This document shows positions 46,901 through 56,080 of a DNA stretch of 64,000 nucleotides, piece by piece. The position numbers and the translations under genes were made by a program. Positions within the stretch are counted from its first letter, which is position 1. The number at the start of each line of letters is the position of its first letter. This stretch comes from Albugo candida (lineage: Eukaryota > Oomycota > Peronosporomycetes > Albuginales > Albuginaceae), in contig CAJNAR010000158.1 in assembly GCA_905220665.1 (NCBI GenBank), positions 496,001-560,000 of the forward strand, written 5' to 3'. The notes under the pieces are model-generated. The model saw nothing but the letters and a program-made list of their open reading frames with translations, searched no databases and was not told the DNA's origin.

Positions 46901-47863
46901 TGGCGTGGATTTTCAGGTGGTCAGCGTGATATGTTTGACGAAGTACTTAAATTTGGTGCAGCTATTGTCGATGGTCTTGTTGGTTATGAACAACCCGTCT
47001 TCGTCTACATCCCTCCATACGCCGAACTACGTGGTGGTGCGTGGGCTGTAGTCGACTCGACCATCAACAAAGGTATTATGGAAATGTATGCGGATAGTAC
47101 TGGAAGAGGTGGCGTCCTGGAGCCAGCAGGTCTCATTGAAATCAAATATAGAAAGAAACAAGTACTGGAACTGATGCATCGTCTCGATGCTAAATTGAAG
47201 GATTTAACGGACAAGGCTGCAGCAACTGACAATGAAGATACGGCTTTGCAAACTAAGCTTCGGAGTGCCATTAAAGAACGAGAAGATGAGCTTATGCCAA
47301 TGTACATACAAATCACGACAGAATTTGCTGAGCTTCATGACACTCCTGGTAGAATGAAAGCGAAACATGTCATTCGAGATATCGTGGAATGGAAGAATGC
47401 CCGCAAGTTTTTCTATTGGCGTCTCAAGCGGAAATTAGGAGAATTTGCACTTGGACGAGATATAGCACAATCTCTCACAAAAGAGAGTTCGACAATGCTC
47501 GACGCAGAGCACATCATGAAAGGATGGTTTGCAGAAGCCGTAAATGCTGGGAGAATCGCGCGTCCAAACAATGAGACGATTGCGGAGCTTTGGGAGAAGA
47601 ACGATAAAGATGTTCTCATGTGGTTATCCAGTGACAAGGAATGGCTCCAAAATCGATTACGCGGTTTATGGAGAGAGCATACGATCAATGGAGTCGTATC
47701 CTTAGGACTTCGCGACCCGAAAGCGGCCGTTATCGGGATTTTAGATCTGTTGCATCAACTTCCCGACAAGGACCAAGAAGAAGCACTCTCCGCACTTCGT
47801 CGTGGCTCAATATTCCATCGAAGTACTTCCAGTGGCAAATTGAATTCTCCGGTCAACAAATAA
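40913..47863 (+). CDS. ACC1: Acetyl-CoA carboxylase, multidomain
   Basis: It makes malonyl-CoA from acetyl-CoA and bicarbonate, the committed step of fatty-acid synthesis. One intronless frame of 2316 residues from ATG 40913 (MSDHSKIL). Domains in order: biotin carboxylase (VLIANNGISAVKAIRSIR, ATP-grasp with KASEGGGGRGIRKV, ELNPRLQVEHPVTE); biotin carrier with EVMKM and biotinyl Lys733; a long central domain; and the carboxyltransferase halves (NDITYKAGSFGTIED, FANWRGFSGGQRDMFDEVL). Nothing resembles a plastid or mitochondrial presequence, so it is probably the cytosolic enzyme. The gene ends 41 bp from the convergent acyltransferase gene. Upstream lies a TGACGTCA site. Confidence 0.97.
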   Translation: MSDHSKILIESQTAPNHELFSEEMGVHETTPPSQIKRSIDNHSRIFQSVKEYVKETQGKRVIETVLIANNGISAVKAIRSIRSWSYEMFADEHKVRFVVMATPEDLRANAEYIRMAEHVVEVPGGANNNNYANVGLIVETAERYEVDAVWAGWGHASENPLLPDALSNTERQIVFIGPPSQPMRALGDKIGSTIIAQSARVPTIAWNGDGIYVDYKEKNAIPDEIYQSAQINNGAHCLQECKRIGFPVMIKASEGGGGRGIRKVTEESQVHNAWEAVRGELPGSPVFVMKLAPKSRHLEVQLLADEYGNAIALSGRDCSVQRRHQKIVEEGPVLAPSPAIWGEMMKAATRLAKEVQYVNAGTVEYLFSERPEDQENPFFFLELNPRLQVEHPVTEMITHVNLPAAQLQVAMGIPLSYIPDIRRLYDHDGFGKEAIDFDTEQQLPPHGHVIAARITAEDPNAGFQPTSGAIKELNFRSTPDVWGYFSVDSSGLVHEFADSQIGHLFAWGTTRDRARQNMILALKELSIRGDIHTTVEYIVNMMESEDFRLNKIDTTWLDDRIARHKEVRLQGRPDPLMVVMVGAVCSAYQSANARIEEFVSQLERGQLPSSSLLKQCDDLKLIYEGIKYQIKAHRSGQIWFTLECNDSYVQVEIRTLSDGGFLILLNGKSHVAYATKEAQGLRLVVNGHTCVFTNEYDPTRLVTNTAGKLARYLVNDNSRLRRGTPYAEIEVMKMYMPLLAQEDGTIKFMKSEGAVLAPGDCIAMMDLDDPSCVKKSECYSGKVPKKEMAPEHAMERKKPLHKFRWSLETIKTALDGFYVPDDFLDRSFNDLFDSLNNPHLPVEEIKEYLSPLAGLIPLEYFARINDALHQYRTKVSDSSDCKVEDFNVNDVEVILHQYKASLDNDRAKSDFEATVLGLKTILAKYRNGLISGYESVIAGFINQYLVVEKAYANTQNLEDVITALRHQYTDDLVRVFAIARAHRELGRRTKLLLRILEFASRQSSKLVKAPSIMPLLEQLANLKHKQYSLIALEARQLLMDNKMPSFRDRMHEVEGLLREMVNDRESPNVSDKVQALLDHSQPLFDILIPLLKHGDVRVREAALELYIRRIYRSYVLESVEKKCNGEIFAQQFQFRSPIYDALAVGIAPAESYHDLSSLLNKTGDDDDTFKDKAVTTPTTCTESQKISPNILRHGIIVSFSTLEAVKRCWSETLQLLPVQNNMLTLKKTGPVNVVHILLTDEGAREDVFLQDVEGFLKAKSDSLRNHGIRRVSIAIRANIVATASSHSSDNALYPSVYTFSNRLDYSEDRIVRHLEAPLAYKLELRRLRNYTVTPLNSENKNVHLYLAETKSVAQPQGEKIRRIFVRGVVRTIDKSNDGTRSEFDAYPGPERTLVDALNSLELAMGSSTLDGGSTIKNNHVFLNILPVATVDPQYLEGVIRILAFRYAQRLEQLRVTQVELKISARFNDDAAKIPVRLIASNPTGYVLRVDSYVEAAGHDETIFSSIGDDGNGELDGLPTSTPYPVSFPFDKKRELAKAMSNTVYAYDFVELFEYCVMRSWRIHAHRHSSEKISIPNVVLESKELILDSSGDLVETSRPSGQNTFGMVAWLMKMYTVEYPEGREIVVICNDITYKAGSFGTIEDKLFEQASKLARKRGIPRIFLAANAGARLGMAESIKSLYKVCWKDNQDPMKGFKYIYLTPQDYTALASQHAVAARLLTTENGEDRYILTDIIGVENDLGVECLQGSGSIAGETARAYHDIFTLTYVCGRSVGIGAYLVRLGHRTIQNKTHSPIILTGFQALNKLMGREVYTSNDQLGGVKVMHTNGITHMTSKNPLSGVSSILEWLSFVPAVRHGPLPIRDISGWDVVERTIDYVPCKSSQYDPRALLCGKVDESSGQWLSGMADKDSFIESLDGWAKSVIVGRARIGGIPFGAIITEVRTSEKIIPADPASPSTQENIILQAGQVWFPDSAHKTATAINDFKGEDLPLFIFANWRGFSGGQRDMFDEVLKFGAAIVDGLVGYEQPVFVYIPPYAELRGGAWAVVDSTINKGIMEMYADSTGRGGVLEPAGLIEIKYRKKQVLELMHRLDAKLKDLTDKAAATDNEDTALQTKLRSAIKEREDELMPMYIQITTEFAELHDTPGRMKAKHVIRDIVEWKNARKFFYWRLKRKLGEFALGRDIAQSLTKESSTMLDAEHIMKGWFAEAVNAGRIARPNNETIAELWEKNDKDVLMWLSSDKEWLQNRLRGLWREHTINGVVSLGLRDPKAAVIGILDLLHQLPDKDQEEALSALRRGSIFHRSTSSGKLNSPVNK

Positions 47864-47904
47864 AGCACGTGACAATTTTGTAATTTCTAACCCTTTTTTA
47901 AATG

Positions 47905-50049
47905 TCAATTTCTTTCAAGCTTCTCCGTTGTCGCCAACTGTTCCATTTCTGTCAGATCAATGACTGATTTTGAAGATCCACTGAGAAAGCTGAGATCATG
48001 CTGAGGTGTCACTTGAATGGTACTAATGTCCTCTGACCGCATGGAAGCTTTCTCGCAATTTGTGCCATTCCCCTCACATGTTTTGGAATCGGATATTTGC
48101 CCGGGTCTTGTACGCATGTATGCGCGCCAATCCATCTTTTTCAATGATACAAGAGGTCCCAAATCACATGCATACTTTTTGACGAGATCTCGCGTTTGGA
48201 GTTGGAGCTGTGCTCGTCGACGAGGTAATCCATCTTGCAAAATTCGATATTTTGGCATCAATCGATACAATAGTGGCAAAATGGTCTTCAACTCGATCAT
48301 TCCTGCTTCGACAGAACGTACACCAAAAAAGGAGAATAGCGGGAAGGATAGAAATAAAAGAGCAATCGAAGACCAGTACCAATCGGTGAGGACAATAGCT
48401 GCCAAGGAATACAAAAAGTAAAGCGTTGGGATAGCGATGCTGGAAAATACAATCTTTTTGCTCAAAATGACATCACGCGCAGTGACTTTCACTTTCGAAC
48501 TGGCCAAAGCCTTTTGCTGCTCTCTTCGGGAAATATATCGTGCCATGATCCCAACTGGAACATTCAGCACAAACGATGGAATGGATGCCAATGCGAAGAT
48601 CAGAAATCCATATAACGCCGATCCAATGACATCACGATAAGCCCACCAAGCGATATAAGGTACCTGATGGTCTTTAAGCCCCATGATTCGAAGCGTATCG
48701 TGATACTCTTGCAGATTGTTCCGTAAAGTGTCGAGATCCTTGCTTGCATGCGGCAATACACTCAAGACTTTGTATCCTTCAGCGAATCTTCTATTGAGAT
48801 CCTGCGTCTCGGCAGCACTCAATCGTACCCCGGACCTCTGATAGAGCCTTCTAGCTGTAAAGATTAGCTGCATAAGATCATAATTTGGTGCTGTTACAAT
48901 GACTGCACGCATCCCTTCTTCGATTTCATGCAGGAAATCATTACACGCCTTGCGATTATCAGTTGAATAAACTTGCATGATATGGTCGCTGACGGCAATA
49001 GGAGGTCCAAACTCAACGACAGCTCGCCCACGAAATCGATGTCCTCGGAAATATGTCAAACCCACAGGTACGACAAGCGCGTTAATGTTGTAATTCGCTT
49101 TGACTCCAAGTGCCATGATAGCGACTCCAACTTTTAATGGCAGTAAATCAGTTCGGTCATGAGATCCTCCTTCTGGGAATATTCCAATACAATCTCCGTG
49201 CTTGAGATGATTATATACTTCTCGAAACATATTTGATTGATCAATTTTCTTCAAAATTCCATATTGACTAGGCGTTTGGACTTGTTTTTGCTCATTGTCC
49301 ATCAGAACGGACTCGAGATACATATCCGTATCACTTGTCACTTGCAGAACTTTAACAGGGAGACCACTAGCGAGCACAGAGTCTCCTTGAAAGCGCACTT
49401 GGTCTCCTGGACTCACTTGTTTCAGGAATGATGTTCCCTGACCAATCAGTTTGAATCCTCGCTTCTTGACAATTTTGCAATCTTTCTCCGATAAATTGAC
49501 TTCTTCGGTGGCGCGAATCGCATCATCGACCTCTACTTCCATCGTGACAGTACCTTGGCCAGATATGACATGATCTTGAGATCGAAGAACCGGAATACAC
49601 CCGATGCTTCTTGCCAACGGTCCGACCACAGGGAGACGCAACGATTTTTCCGCTATGACAAATCCAACCTACAACACGTTTCGTAGCATCACAGAGTACT
49701 GACGAGCCTGCTTTACCTTCCGTTTGCTGTTCATCATCACCATAAGCGCATCAACGAATTGATTGGCATGATTTCCTAACGCACACATTCTTCATTTGCG
49801 AGAGATACTTACATTCAAGTGACATTTTGTGCAACCTGTGAAAATGACGGGGCCTTCTATGGGAATATTGTCTATTCCAATGACATCGATGCTTTTGAAA
49901 AAAATGCTTAATACACTGTGAAAATAGACTCGGACACAGCGGTAAATTGCTTCCGAAATATTACTCCATAGGAGCACAAGCATCAGCAGAAATGAAAGAA
50001 CACCCAAATACCAAGCCGGAAAGCCAAGAAATTTAGAAATTGCTTTCAC
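47905..50049 (-). CDS. Glycerol-3-phosphate acyltransferase, GPT2/SCT1 type (5' end unresolved)
   Basis: This membrane enzyme adds the first acyl chain in glycerolipid synthesis. Exons on the minus strand: about 49836-50049, 49717-49775 and 47905-49668. The first intron (49776-49835) must be spliced at GTTGCAC to create GNHANQFVD, the acyltransferase His/Asp motif. Further motifs are LRLPVVGPLARSIGCIPV and IFPEGGSHDRTDLLPLK, the latter typical of yeast Gpt2/Sct1. Hydrophobic segments lie before the motif (WYLGVLSFLLMLVLLW) and in the C-terminal half. The N-terminal exon has no ATG in frame before an upstream stop except one within the first membrane segment, so an earlier exon may exist (50081-50320 is a candidate). 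It is convergent with the carboxylase. Confidence 0.88.
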
Positions 50050-50578
50050 GGGGCTTTAAGAATATAGAGATATTATTTGACTAACGAATGGAAGGATACA
50101 TCTTATGTACGCACTTGAGCGATTCTGTGGAAAGTGCCATCAATAATGAAAGCGCAAGAAATTGTATCCATACATCATTTAAAACGTCAGCTTTGTGGAA
50201 TTTCATGATTATTCGAGTAAATAGGATTCGTGTTGGAATAATGTCACGAAAAACACAATACCAGTGAGATTCGAATTGATACTCAGACGCTGCGATTGCG
50301 ATAGAGCGCTTCGAATACATATTTCAAGTCAAATACAATAGAAACGGCTTTTCGAGTGAAGATACATTATATGCGATAGCTGTACATTGACAGCGAAAGA
50401 CTCACAAGATATAATATAAACGTCTCCAATGCGGTATGATTGCGTACACAAGGTTCATAGATTCGCTTTAGTCACAATGCACAATTGAGCAACGAAGCAA
50501 CTCGCTGATACAACATTCCTTTCGCATTCCATATACTCGCTATTTTTGTAACTTTGATCGGACAATTTGTAAAACTCA
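50050..50578. other. Region between acyltransferase and phosphatase genes
   Basis: Shared 5' flank of two divergent genes. It may hold a first exon of the acyltransferase on the minus strand (open frame 50081-50320). I could not find a splice that keeps the frame. Confidence 0.35.
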
Positions 50579-51719
50579 ATGGGCGATGAAAACCTCACTC
50601 CTGTTGATGTTATTATCCGAAAGCTATTAGCTGTCCGAGACAAACCGCAGACAGAAGTTCGAAATTTGACAAATGAAGAGCTGATGTTTCTTTGTCGTGA
50701 AACTCGATCGGTAGACACTCGTACATCAGTTCACATTTGTCGATTCTTTGTGATCGGTGTAGTCAGATCTTTTTAGATGAACCAATGCTCATTGAAGCCC
50801 CCGCTCCCATCAATATCTGCGGCGACACACACGGCCAATATGCAGATCTCCTTCGTCTTTTCGAAATGGGCGGATCGCCGAGTGAACAGGACTATATTTT
50901 TCTCGGAGACTACGTCGATCGAGCTATGCAAAGTATTGAAACGATATGCTTACTATTCGCCTACAAGATCAAATTCCCTTCGCGGATGTATCTACTCCGT
51001 GGAAATCACGAATGTGCTTCTATCAATCGCATTTATGGTCAGCATGCAGTCTGCACTGTAGACGCAACTTGACATAACTTGTGCAACAGGTTTCTATGAT
51101 GAATGTAAAAGGCGATATACCATCAAGATTTGGCGTACGTTTGGCGATACATTCAATTGTATGCCTGTGGCAGCCGTAATCGCCGGCAAGGTGATGCATC
51201 CGATGTCAACTATGTACACACTCAACTTTGTATCGCGTTAGATATTTTGTACTCATGGCGGGCTATCCCCGCATTTGTATACTTTTGATCAGATTAAAAG
51301 TATACGAAGACCCACAGATGTTCCGGATGAGGTAATACTACAATTCCTGGTCTATCATTCCTATTTGTGTCATTCATAGTCGGCGATAGGGGTTGTTGTG
51401 CGATCTCCTTTGGTCGGATCCGGACCGTGACAGCCAGGGATGGACAGAGAGCGATCGTGGCGTATCGTACATCTATGGAGCAGACGTTGTGGAGCAGTTT
51501 TTACAGACTCATGATCTTGATTTGATCTGTCGTGCGCATCAAGTCGTGGCTGATGGGTACGAGTTTTTTGCAGGACGGAGACTGGTTACCATTTTTTCAG
51601 CTCCAAATTACTGCAATGAGTTTGATAATGCGGGTGCGATGCTGGTAGTTGCAAAGAATCTCACATGTTCCTTCAAAGTTCTCTGTTCGGCTGATAAAAA
51701 GCGATTAGAATCGCGATAG
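50579..51719 (+). CDS. PP1-type serine/threonine protein phosphatase
   Basis: Five exons (50579-50710, 50767-51037, 51090-51190, 51242-51331, 51390-51719) give 307 residues, about the size of PP1. The PPP-family metal and active-site motifs are all there: [49 protein letters not shown] and [24 protein letters not shown] and CRETRSIFLDEP make PP1 a better match than PP2A. It is a divergent member: GDYVDRG of the family is GDYVDRA here, GDIHG is GDTHG, and the tail after CSADKK is short. All four introns are 50-58 nt and canonical. Confidence 0.92.
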
Positions 51720-51907
51720 TATGGTTTTTCATCACACAAACTCATACAGTCGATAAAGTATTGCAAAGCGAGAAGAAGGTTTAGAAAAGTACATTTTACA
51801 TCGTAACAAAAATTGAAACCCGAAAGAAAGTCGTTTGATTCCGCCTCTTATCGTCTCATTCTCCGCGGCTGAGCCGAGTTGGAGTCGTTCAGCCTTTGAA
51901 TGCGTCT

Positions 51908-52813
51908 TTACAGAGAGTACCCATGAGCTGTTCCTGGCAAATCTTCCGATCCAGATGGAGCTTTGAAAGGCCCTTCATCGTATTGACGGAAAGAATTTTG
52001 TGCTTGCGGAGCTGGAGGTGCTTCCGATGGCGTTGGAATCGGCGGGGACGGATTGGTGGGAACTGGCGATGGAGAAGGACCGGAGGGAGCAGGTGGTGGG
52101 GGAGAGGGAACATTCGGAGGGCTTTTAGTAATATCCTTTCCGGGTGGAGGATTGGGTCCCTTTCCCGTCGAATCAGTAACCTGAGCTTCCCAGCATGTGC
52201 TATACGTGTCTTCTTTGCTGTTAAAACTCCATAACCAGTGGAAGCTATAGGTACCAGGAGCGATATCTCTTTCTAGTTGGAAACACATTGTGCATAATGC
52301 TCTCTCCATATTTTCACAAAATCGCGGACAATGCTGAAATCCGTTATAATCCACGGTACCATATTTATGCGCTCTATTCAAGTGATCATACGTTTTGGAC
52401 ACGCTTGCGTCGTCATACAGCGGATGACGGGTGATAATCACACCATAATCCGGCACATATGGAGTCGTACAAGTCGCAGCAACATGGTTTTTCGGTGGAT
52501 ACGCAAGACATACAAGCTGACCAGGCTTATAAATTGCCATTTCGATCCCATTGTAATTATCATCGGCCTTGTTGCATTGACATCCATTGGCACTCCTATA
52601 ATTGAATCCCGTATCAATTCCAAACCCCTCTCGAGCCTGACGCTGCCCACATCGCGGACGACCGTGACATTTGCCCGCATTCCAGACTTCTCCGTCGACC
52701 GATCCATTCTCAAATCGATAATCAGTGCATTCAATCCACGAATGCGATTGAGTAAAGTGTAAAAGATGGATACACAGGAAGACACCCAAACGTATCGAAG
52801 CATATCGACTCAT
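51908..52813 (-). CDS. AA17-type lytic polysaccharide monooxygenase, paralogue 1
   Basis: AA17 enzymes are secreted copper oxygenases of oomycetes that cleave pectic homogalacturonan in plant walls. 301 residues from ATG 52813. The N-terminal hydrophobic stretch is a signal peptide ending TQS, so the mature protein begins with His24 (HSWIECTDYRF), the N-terminal ligand of the copper histidine brace. A second candidate ligand is in PPKNHVAATC. Many cysteines (CGRPRCGQRQ-like KCHGRPRCGQRQ, NGCQCN, CPRFCE, CTMCFQ, TCWEAQ) indicate disulfides. After about residue 215 a Pro/Ser-rich tail follows (PSPPPPAPSGPSPSPVPTNP), probably a linker or wall-binding extension. No introns. Convergent with the phosphatase gene. 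Confidence 0.85.
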   Translation of the reverse strand: MSRYASIRLGVFLCIHLLHFTQSHSWIECTDYRFENGSVDGEVWNAGKCHGRPRCGQRQAREGFGIDTGFNYRSANGCQCNKADDNYNGIEMAIYKPGQLVCLAYPPKNHVAATCTTPYVPDYGVIITRHPLYDDASVSKTYDHLNRAHKYGTVDYNGFQHCPRFCENMERALCTMCFQLERDIAPGTYSFHWLWSFNSKEDTYSTCWEAQVTDSTGKGPNPPPGKDITKSPPNVPSPPPPAPSGPSPSPVPTNPSPPIPTPSEAPPAPQAQNSFRQYDEGPFKAPSGSEDLPGTAHGYSL

Positions 52814-53632
52814 TCTGTTCCAACAGAACTTATCTTAGAATATCGCAAAATGGAAAATGTGGACTAGTGGCACAGCATAAAATGTGTCTTGCAAGGCCGT
52901 TGGAGAAAGAACATGAACGAAATACAACTCTGAAACGATCTGACTCAAACGTGACGAAAAAGTCTGATTTGTAATGGACAACAAGGGCAAGCCATTGGGT
53001 GATGTTTACTATTATCTATCTCACGTATACGCCTTCAAAGTTTAACACTAGAGAAAAGTATACAGATCACCGCATTGTAAGGTTGATTTCTTCCCTGCAG
53101 TGACTGAAAAGTGATCATCGTTCTTCAACCGCCCCCAATGCGGCTTCGAGGTAACTGATTCGAGTCTATCACGATCTATGAAGCATCCACGTCTTTTCTT
53201 TCGTCAGTATCGACATCCTGGCGTGTCACCCACACCATTCGATTTTTTCCTCTGTTACGTAGTCAGTAGACTTACTGCGTGTATACAGCTGCATGAGAGC
53301 TAAGGACGATAGATATTTCACGGATGAATACGGACATAATTCGAAGAAAAGGGATGACCCTTTATCATCACTTCTTCATCGCATACTCACGTGCTGGGCA
53401 CTTTGTGCGCAGAATCAGACTAAATCAATAAATGTGAACACTACAAAATATCACCAAATTGCCAGCAGTTTCTGTAATCACATTTTAACTACGATTTTGT
53501 ATGGAGTTGGCTCCAGATTTTTCTCGAGCTCATGCAAAAGACTATTTCTAGCGCTATAAATTCCTATAAATTGTAGAAATCGTGTGACCCTGCTCGCAAC
53601 TGACCTTTGCAATTGATAGCGAAGCGTGAGAT
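52814..53632. other. Intergenic region between AA17 paralogue 1 and CFAP263
   Basis: About 820 bp between divergent genes, probably holding both promoters. The open frame at 53293-53559 has no recognisable features. Nothing else is seen. Confidence 0.45.
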
Positions 53633-54716
53633 ATGACAGAAAGCGATTCAAATGAGTTACGAGAGAAAGTAAGTGATCGAATGGTTCAATTAAAAGTATT
53701 CATACAAAGCGTTTTAGTTGAATGAGATAACGAGACAGAACAGATATCTCCAATTAGAAAATGATCTTCTTGAGACTTATGCGGCGCGTTGTGAGGACAA
53801 GCTCGTTGATGGAACAGACGAAGGAAATGGAAAGGAAGAACAAGAGACCAAAGCTTCGCGACTGAGACGCGGTCGTGTGCAGGTGACGCTCACAATTGAG
53901 CAGAAAAGTAATATCTGTAATGCCGAATTGGAGGAAGCAAAAAAGCAAAGTAGCGATTTGAAAACCGCCTCGGAGCGATTGATTGACACTTTGCGTGCCG
54001 TATTGGAAGAAACAGATATTCGACTCGCTGAATTGAGGAAAGATGCGTATGAGTTCAAACGTGACGTCGTCGTCGGGGCGGAGAATTTTCGCACCGGTAA
54101 AACGATTGCGGAGAAAATGACCCGGTACCTTGAGGAGAAACTGAGGCAAAAGGATACTGTGATTGAGAAATTACAGCTTAAGAACGCAGCCTTACAAAAT
54201 AAGGCACGCACTATCGATACTCAGCTTCGTCGTAAGGAAGAAATGGGTGATGTTTTGCATTACATTGACTTCCATCAACTCCAAATTGAGAACAAGCAAT
54301 ACATTACAAAAGTCGGTGAAAGGAATGAAGAGCTACTCAAGCTGAAGCAAGCAAGCGGAATAACTGTGCAATTGTTGAATCAATTGAAAAAGAAATTACA
54401 AGACCTTGTTGAGGAGAGCGAGACAATCCGCTTGGATATTTGCTCACGCAAAGCATTGAATGGAAAGGTCACTGAAGATATTGTACATAACACACAACAG
54501 TGCGAAAAAGACATTAAAGAAGCGCAAAAACTACAAAATCTGCAAAATGTAGACAATCAGGAAGATTCACCGCAGATTATGGATCATATTCTCCAAAGGG
54601 CAAAGATTTACGAATTTCGAACAGAAATCAAAGCGCTGGAGCGCAAAATAGAAATCGCGGAACGAGGTGTGAAATTGCAAAGGGTTCAGATGCAAAAGGT
54701 TGTAAAACTCGGATAA
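53633..54716 (+). CDS. CFAP263: CFAP263/CCDC113-like flagellar coiled-coil protein
   Basis: CFAP263 (CCDC113) is a coiled-coil protein of motile cilia and basal bodies. A 36-nt first exon (53633-53668, MTESDSNELREK) is joined over a 49-nt intron to 53718-54716, giving 344 residues. The whole chain is alpha-helical coiled coil. The DUF4201 signature region is clear: EEKLRQKDTVIEKLQLKNAA, KEEMGDVLHYIDFHQLQIEN, KQYITKVGERNEELLKLKQ. The first frame alone lacks an ATG, so the short exon is needed. It indicates an organism that builds flagella, which fits zoospores. Confidence 0.85.
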
Positions 54717-54993
54717 AACTGCTTTTTGGATAAGGAAAACGTTAATACTTCCGATCAAAAGTAAATAAAAAAGCTCCTAAATTAGCATATCGTGTATGAA
54801 AAATGGAACCATCTGATTCTGGTGGTGATTCATAACGGCATGCGATGGTGCTTGGGCTCAGCAAAACACGTTCATCCGACTCGAGATATCGCGAAACCGC
54901 TTACAACGGCACTGGAAAGGTTTCACAACTGCAAGTTGTCTCACTTTATCTTACAGACTCTCAATTCACAAATTCTCTAATTCACAACACGTG

Positions 54994-55920
54994 ATGAAAA
55001 CGATCAACTTTCGTATCATTGGTCTTGCATTCGCTTGTCTTGACCTCGTGCGTCCAACAGTGTCTCATTCGTGGCTTGAGTGTACTGATTATCGATTCCA
55101 AAGCGGATCAAAGGATGAGACTGTGTGGAACAAGAACAATTGCTTTGGTCATGCGCGATGTGGCGCTCGTCAAGCTTCTGCTGGCTTTGGAGTCGACACA
55201 GGGTTTAATTTCCATAGCGGTCAAGGATGTCAATGCAGTGAAGGACCCGATAATTATAAAGGCGCAATAATGGCTAAGTATTCACCGGGCCAACTTGTTT
55301 GTTTGGCTTATCCGCCGAAAACTCACGTCGCAGCCCCCTGTACGAATCCGTTTATACCTGATGCAGGAGTACAGATCACGCGCTCGGCATTATACAATGA
55401 CGGTGTGGTAGCAGCATCGTACTCCCATTTGAATGGAGTTCACGAAAAAGGTGTCGTCGATTTCAAAGGCTTTCAGAATTGTCCAAGATTTTGTGAGGAT
55501 ATCCAAGGAGCTTTGTGCACAATGTGTTTCCAGTTGGAGAATAATATCACACCCGGAAAGTATACTTTTCATTGGATTTGGTCATTCAACTCGTTGGAGG
55601 ATCAGTATTCGGCTTGTTGGGAAGCAGAAATTGGCGAGCCCGGTTCAGTGACAGTTGCAGGGACGGCTCCATCCAATGTGTCGGCAACCATTGAAGCATC
55701 TCCAGCAGTTGTTCCCGTCGATACAAATGCGACAGCCGTTATCCCAATTCAAATGCAAGTCAATAGCTCCGCACCTTCTCCTTCTTCCACAGGGAGTGTC
55801 ACTGTGCAATCACTTCCCTCGCCAACAGCAGTCTCTAATCAATCGGAAACTCCAATTTGCCGAATCGATCCATCGACTGTGCCTGGCCACGAAGCAAGCG
55901 CAAGTGGAAATTCTTATTGA
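54994..55920 (+). CDS. AA17-type lytic polysaccharide monooxygenase, paralogue 2
   Basis: 308 residues from ATG 54994. The signal peptide ends TVS, leaving His25 at the mature N-terminus (HSWLECTDYRF). Over the catalytic domain it tracks paralogue 1 closely: HARCGARQASAGFGVDTGFN, QGCQCSEG, PPKTHVAAPC, FQNCPRFCE, LCTMCFQLENN, FHWIWSFNSLED. The tail differs: instead of a proline-rich linker it is Ser/Thr/Val rich and ends without a visible anchor. No introns. It lies 2.2 kb from paralogue 1 in the opposite orientation, with the CFAP263 gene between, which suggests a local inverted duplication of an older gene. Confidence 0.85.
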   Translation: MKTINFRIIGLAFACLDLVRPTVSHSWLECTDYRFQSGSKDETVWNKNNCFGHARCGARQASAGFGVDTGFNFHSGQGCQCSEGPDNYKGAIMAKYSPGQLVCLAYPPKTHVAAPCTNPFIPDAGVQITRSALYNDGVVAASYSHLNGVHEKGVVDFKGFQNCPRFCEDIQGALCTMCFQLENNITPGKYTFHWIWSFNSLEDQYSACWEAEIGEPGSVTVAGTAPSNVSATIEASPAVVPVDTNATAVIPIQMQVNSSAPSPSSTGSVTVQSLPSPTAVSNQSETPICRIDPSTVPGHEASASGNSY

Positions 55921-56080
55921 ATGTAAGAGGGCGCAAGTATCAGAATCGCTACACGTCGATTGCATTTGTAGTTTTGAATGTCGTTGTATTGGTCAATCAA
56001 GTAATTCAATCCTTTCCGAGCAGTTTTCTAAACGATTTCATTACTGAGAGCTTTGGTAAATTATCGCGCTACAAATCGCA

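Noticed and set aside
51896..52762. Arg/Trp-rich plus-strand frames over AA17 paralogue 1
   Set aside because: Antisense shadows of the proline-rich tail and catalytic domain of the minus-strand gene.
51908..55920. Host-targeting RXLR or CHXC effector motifs in secreted proteins
   Set aside because: The secreted proteins I could identify (two AA17-type, one phosphoesterase) show no such motif after the signal peptide.
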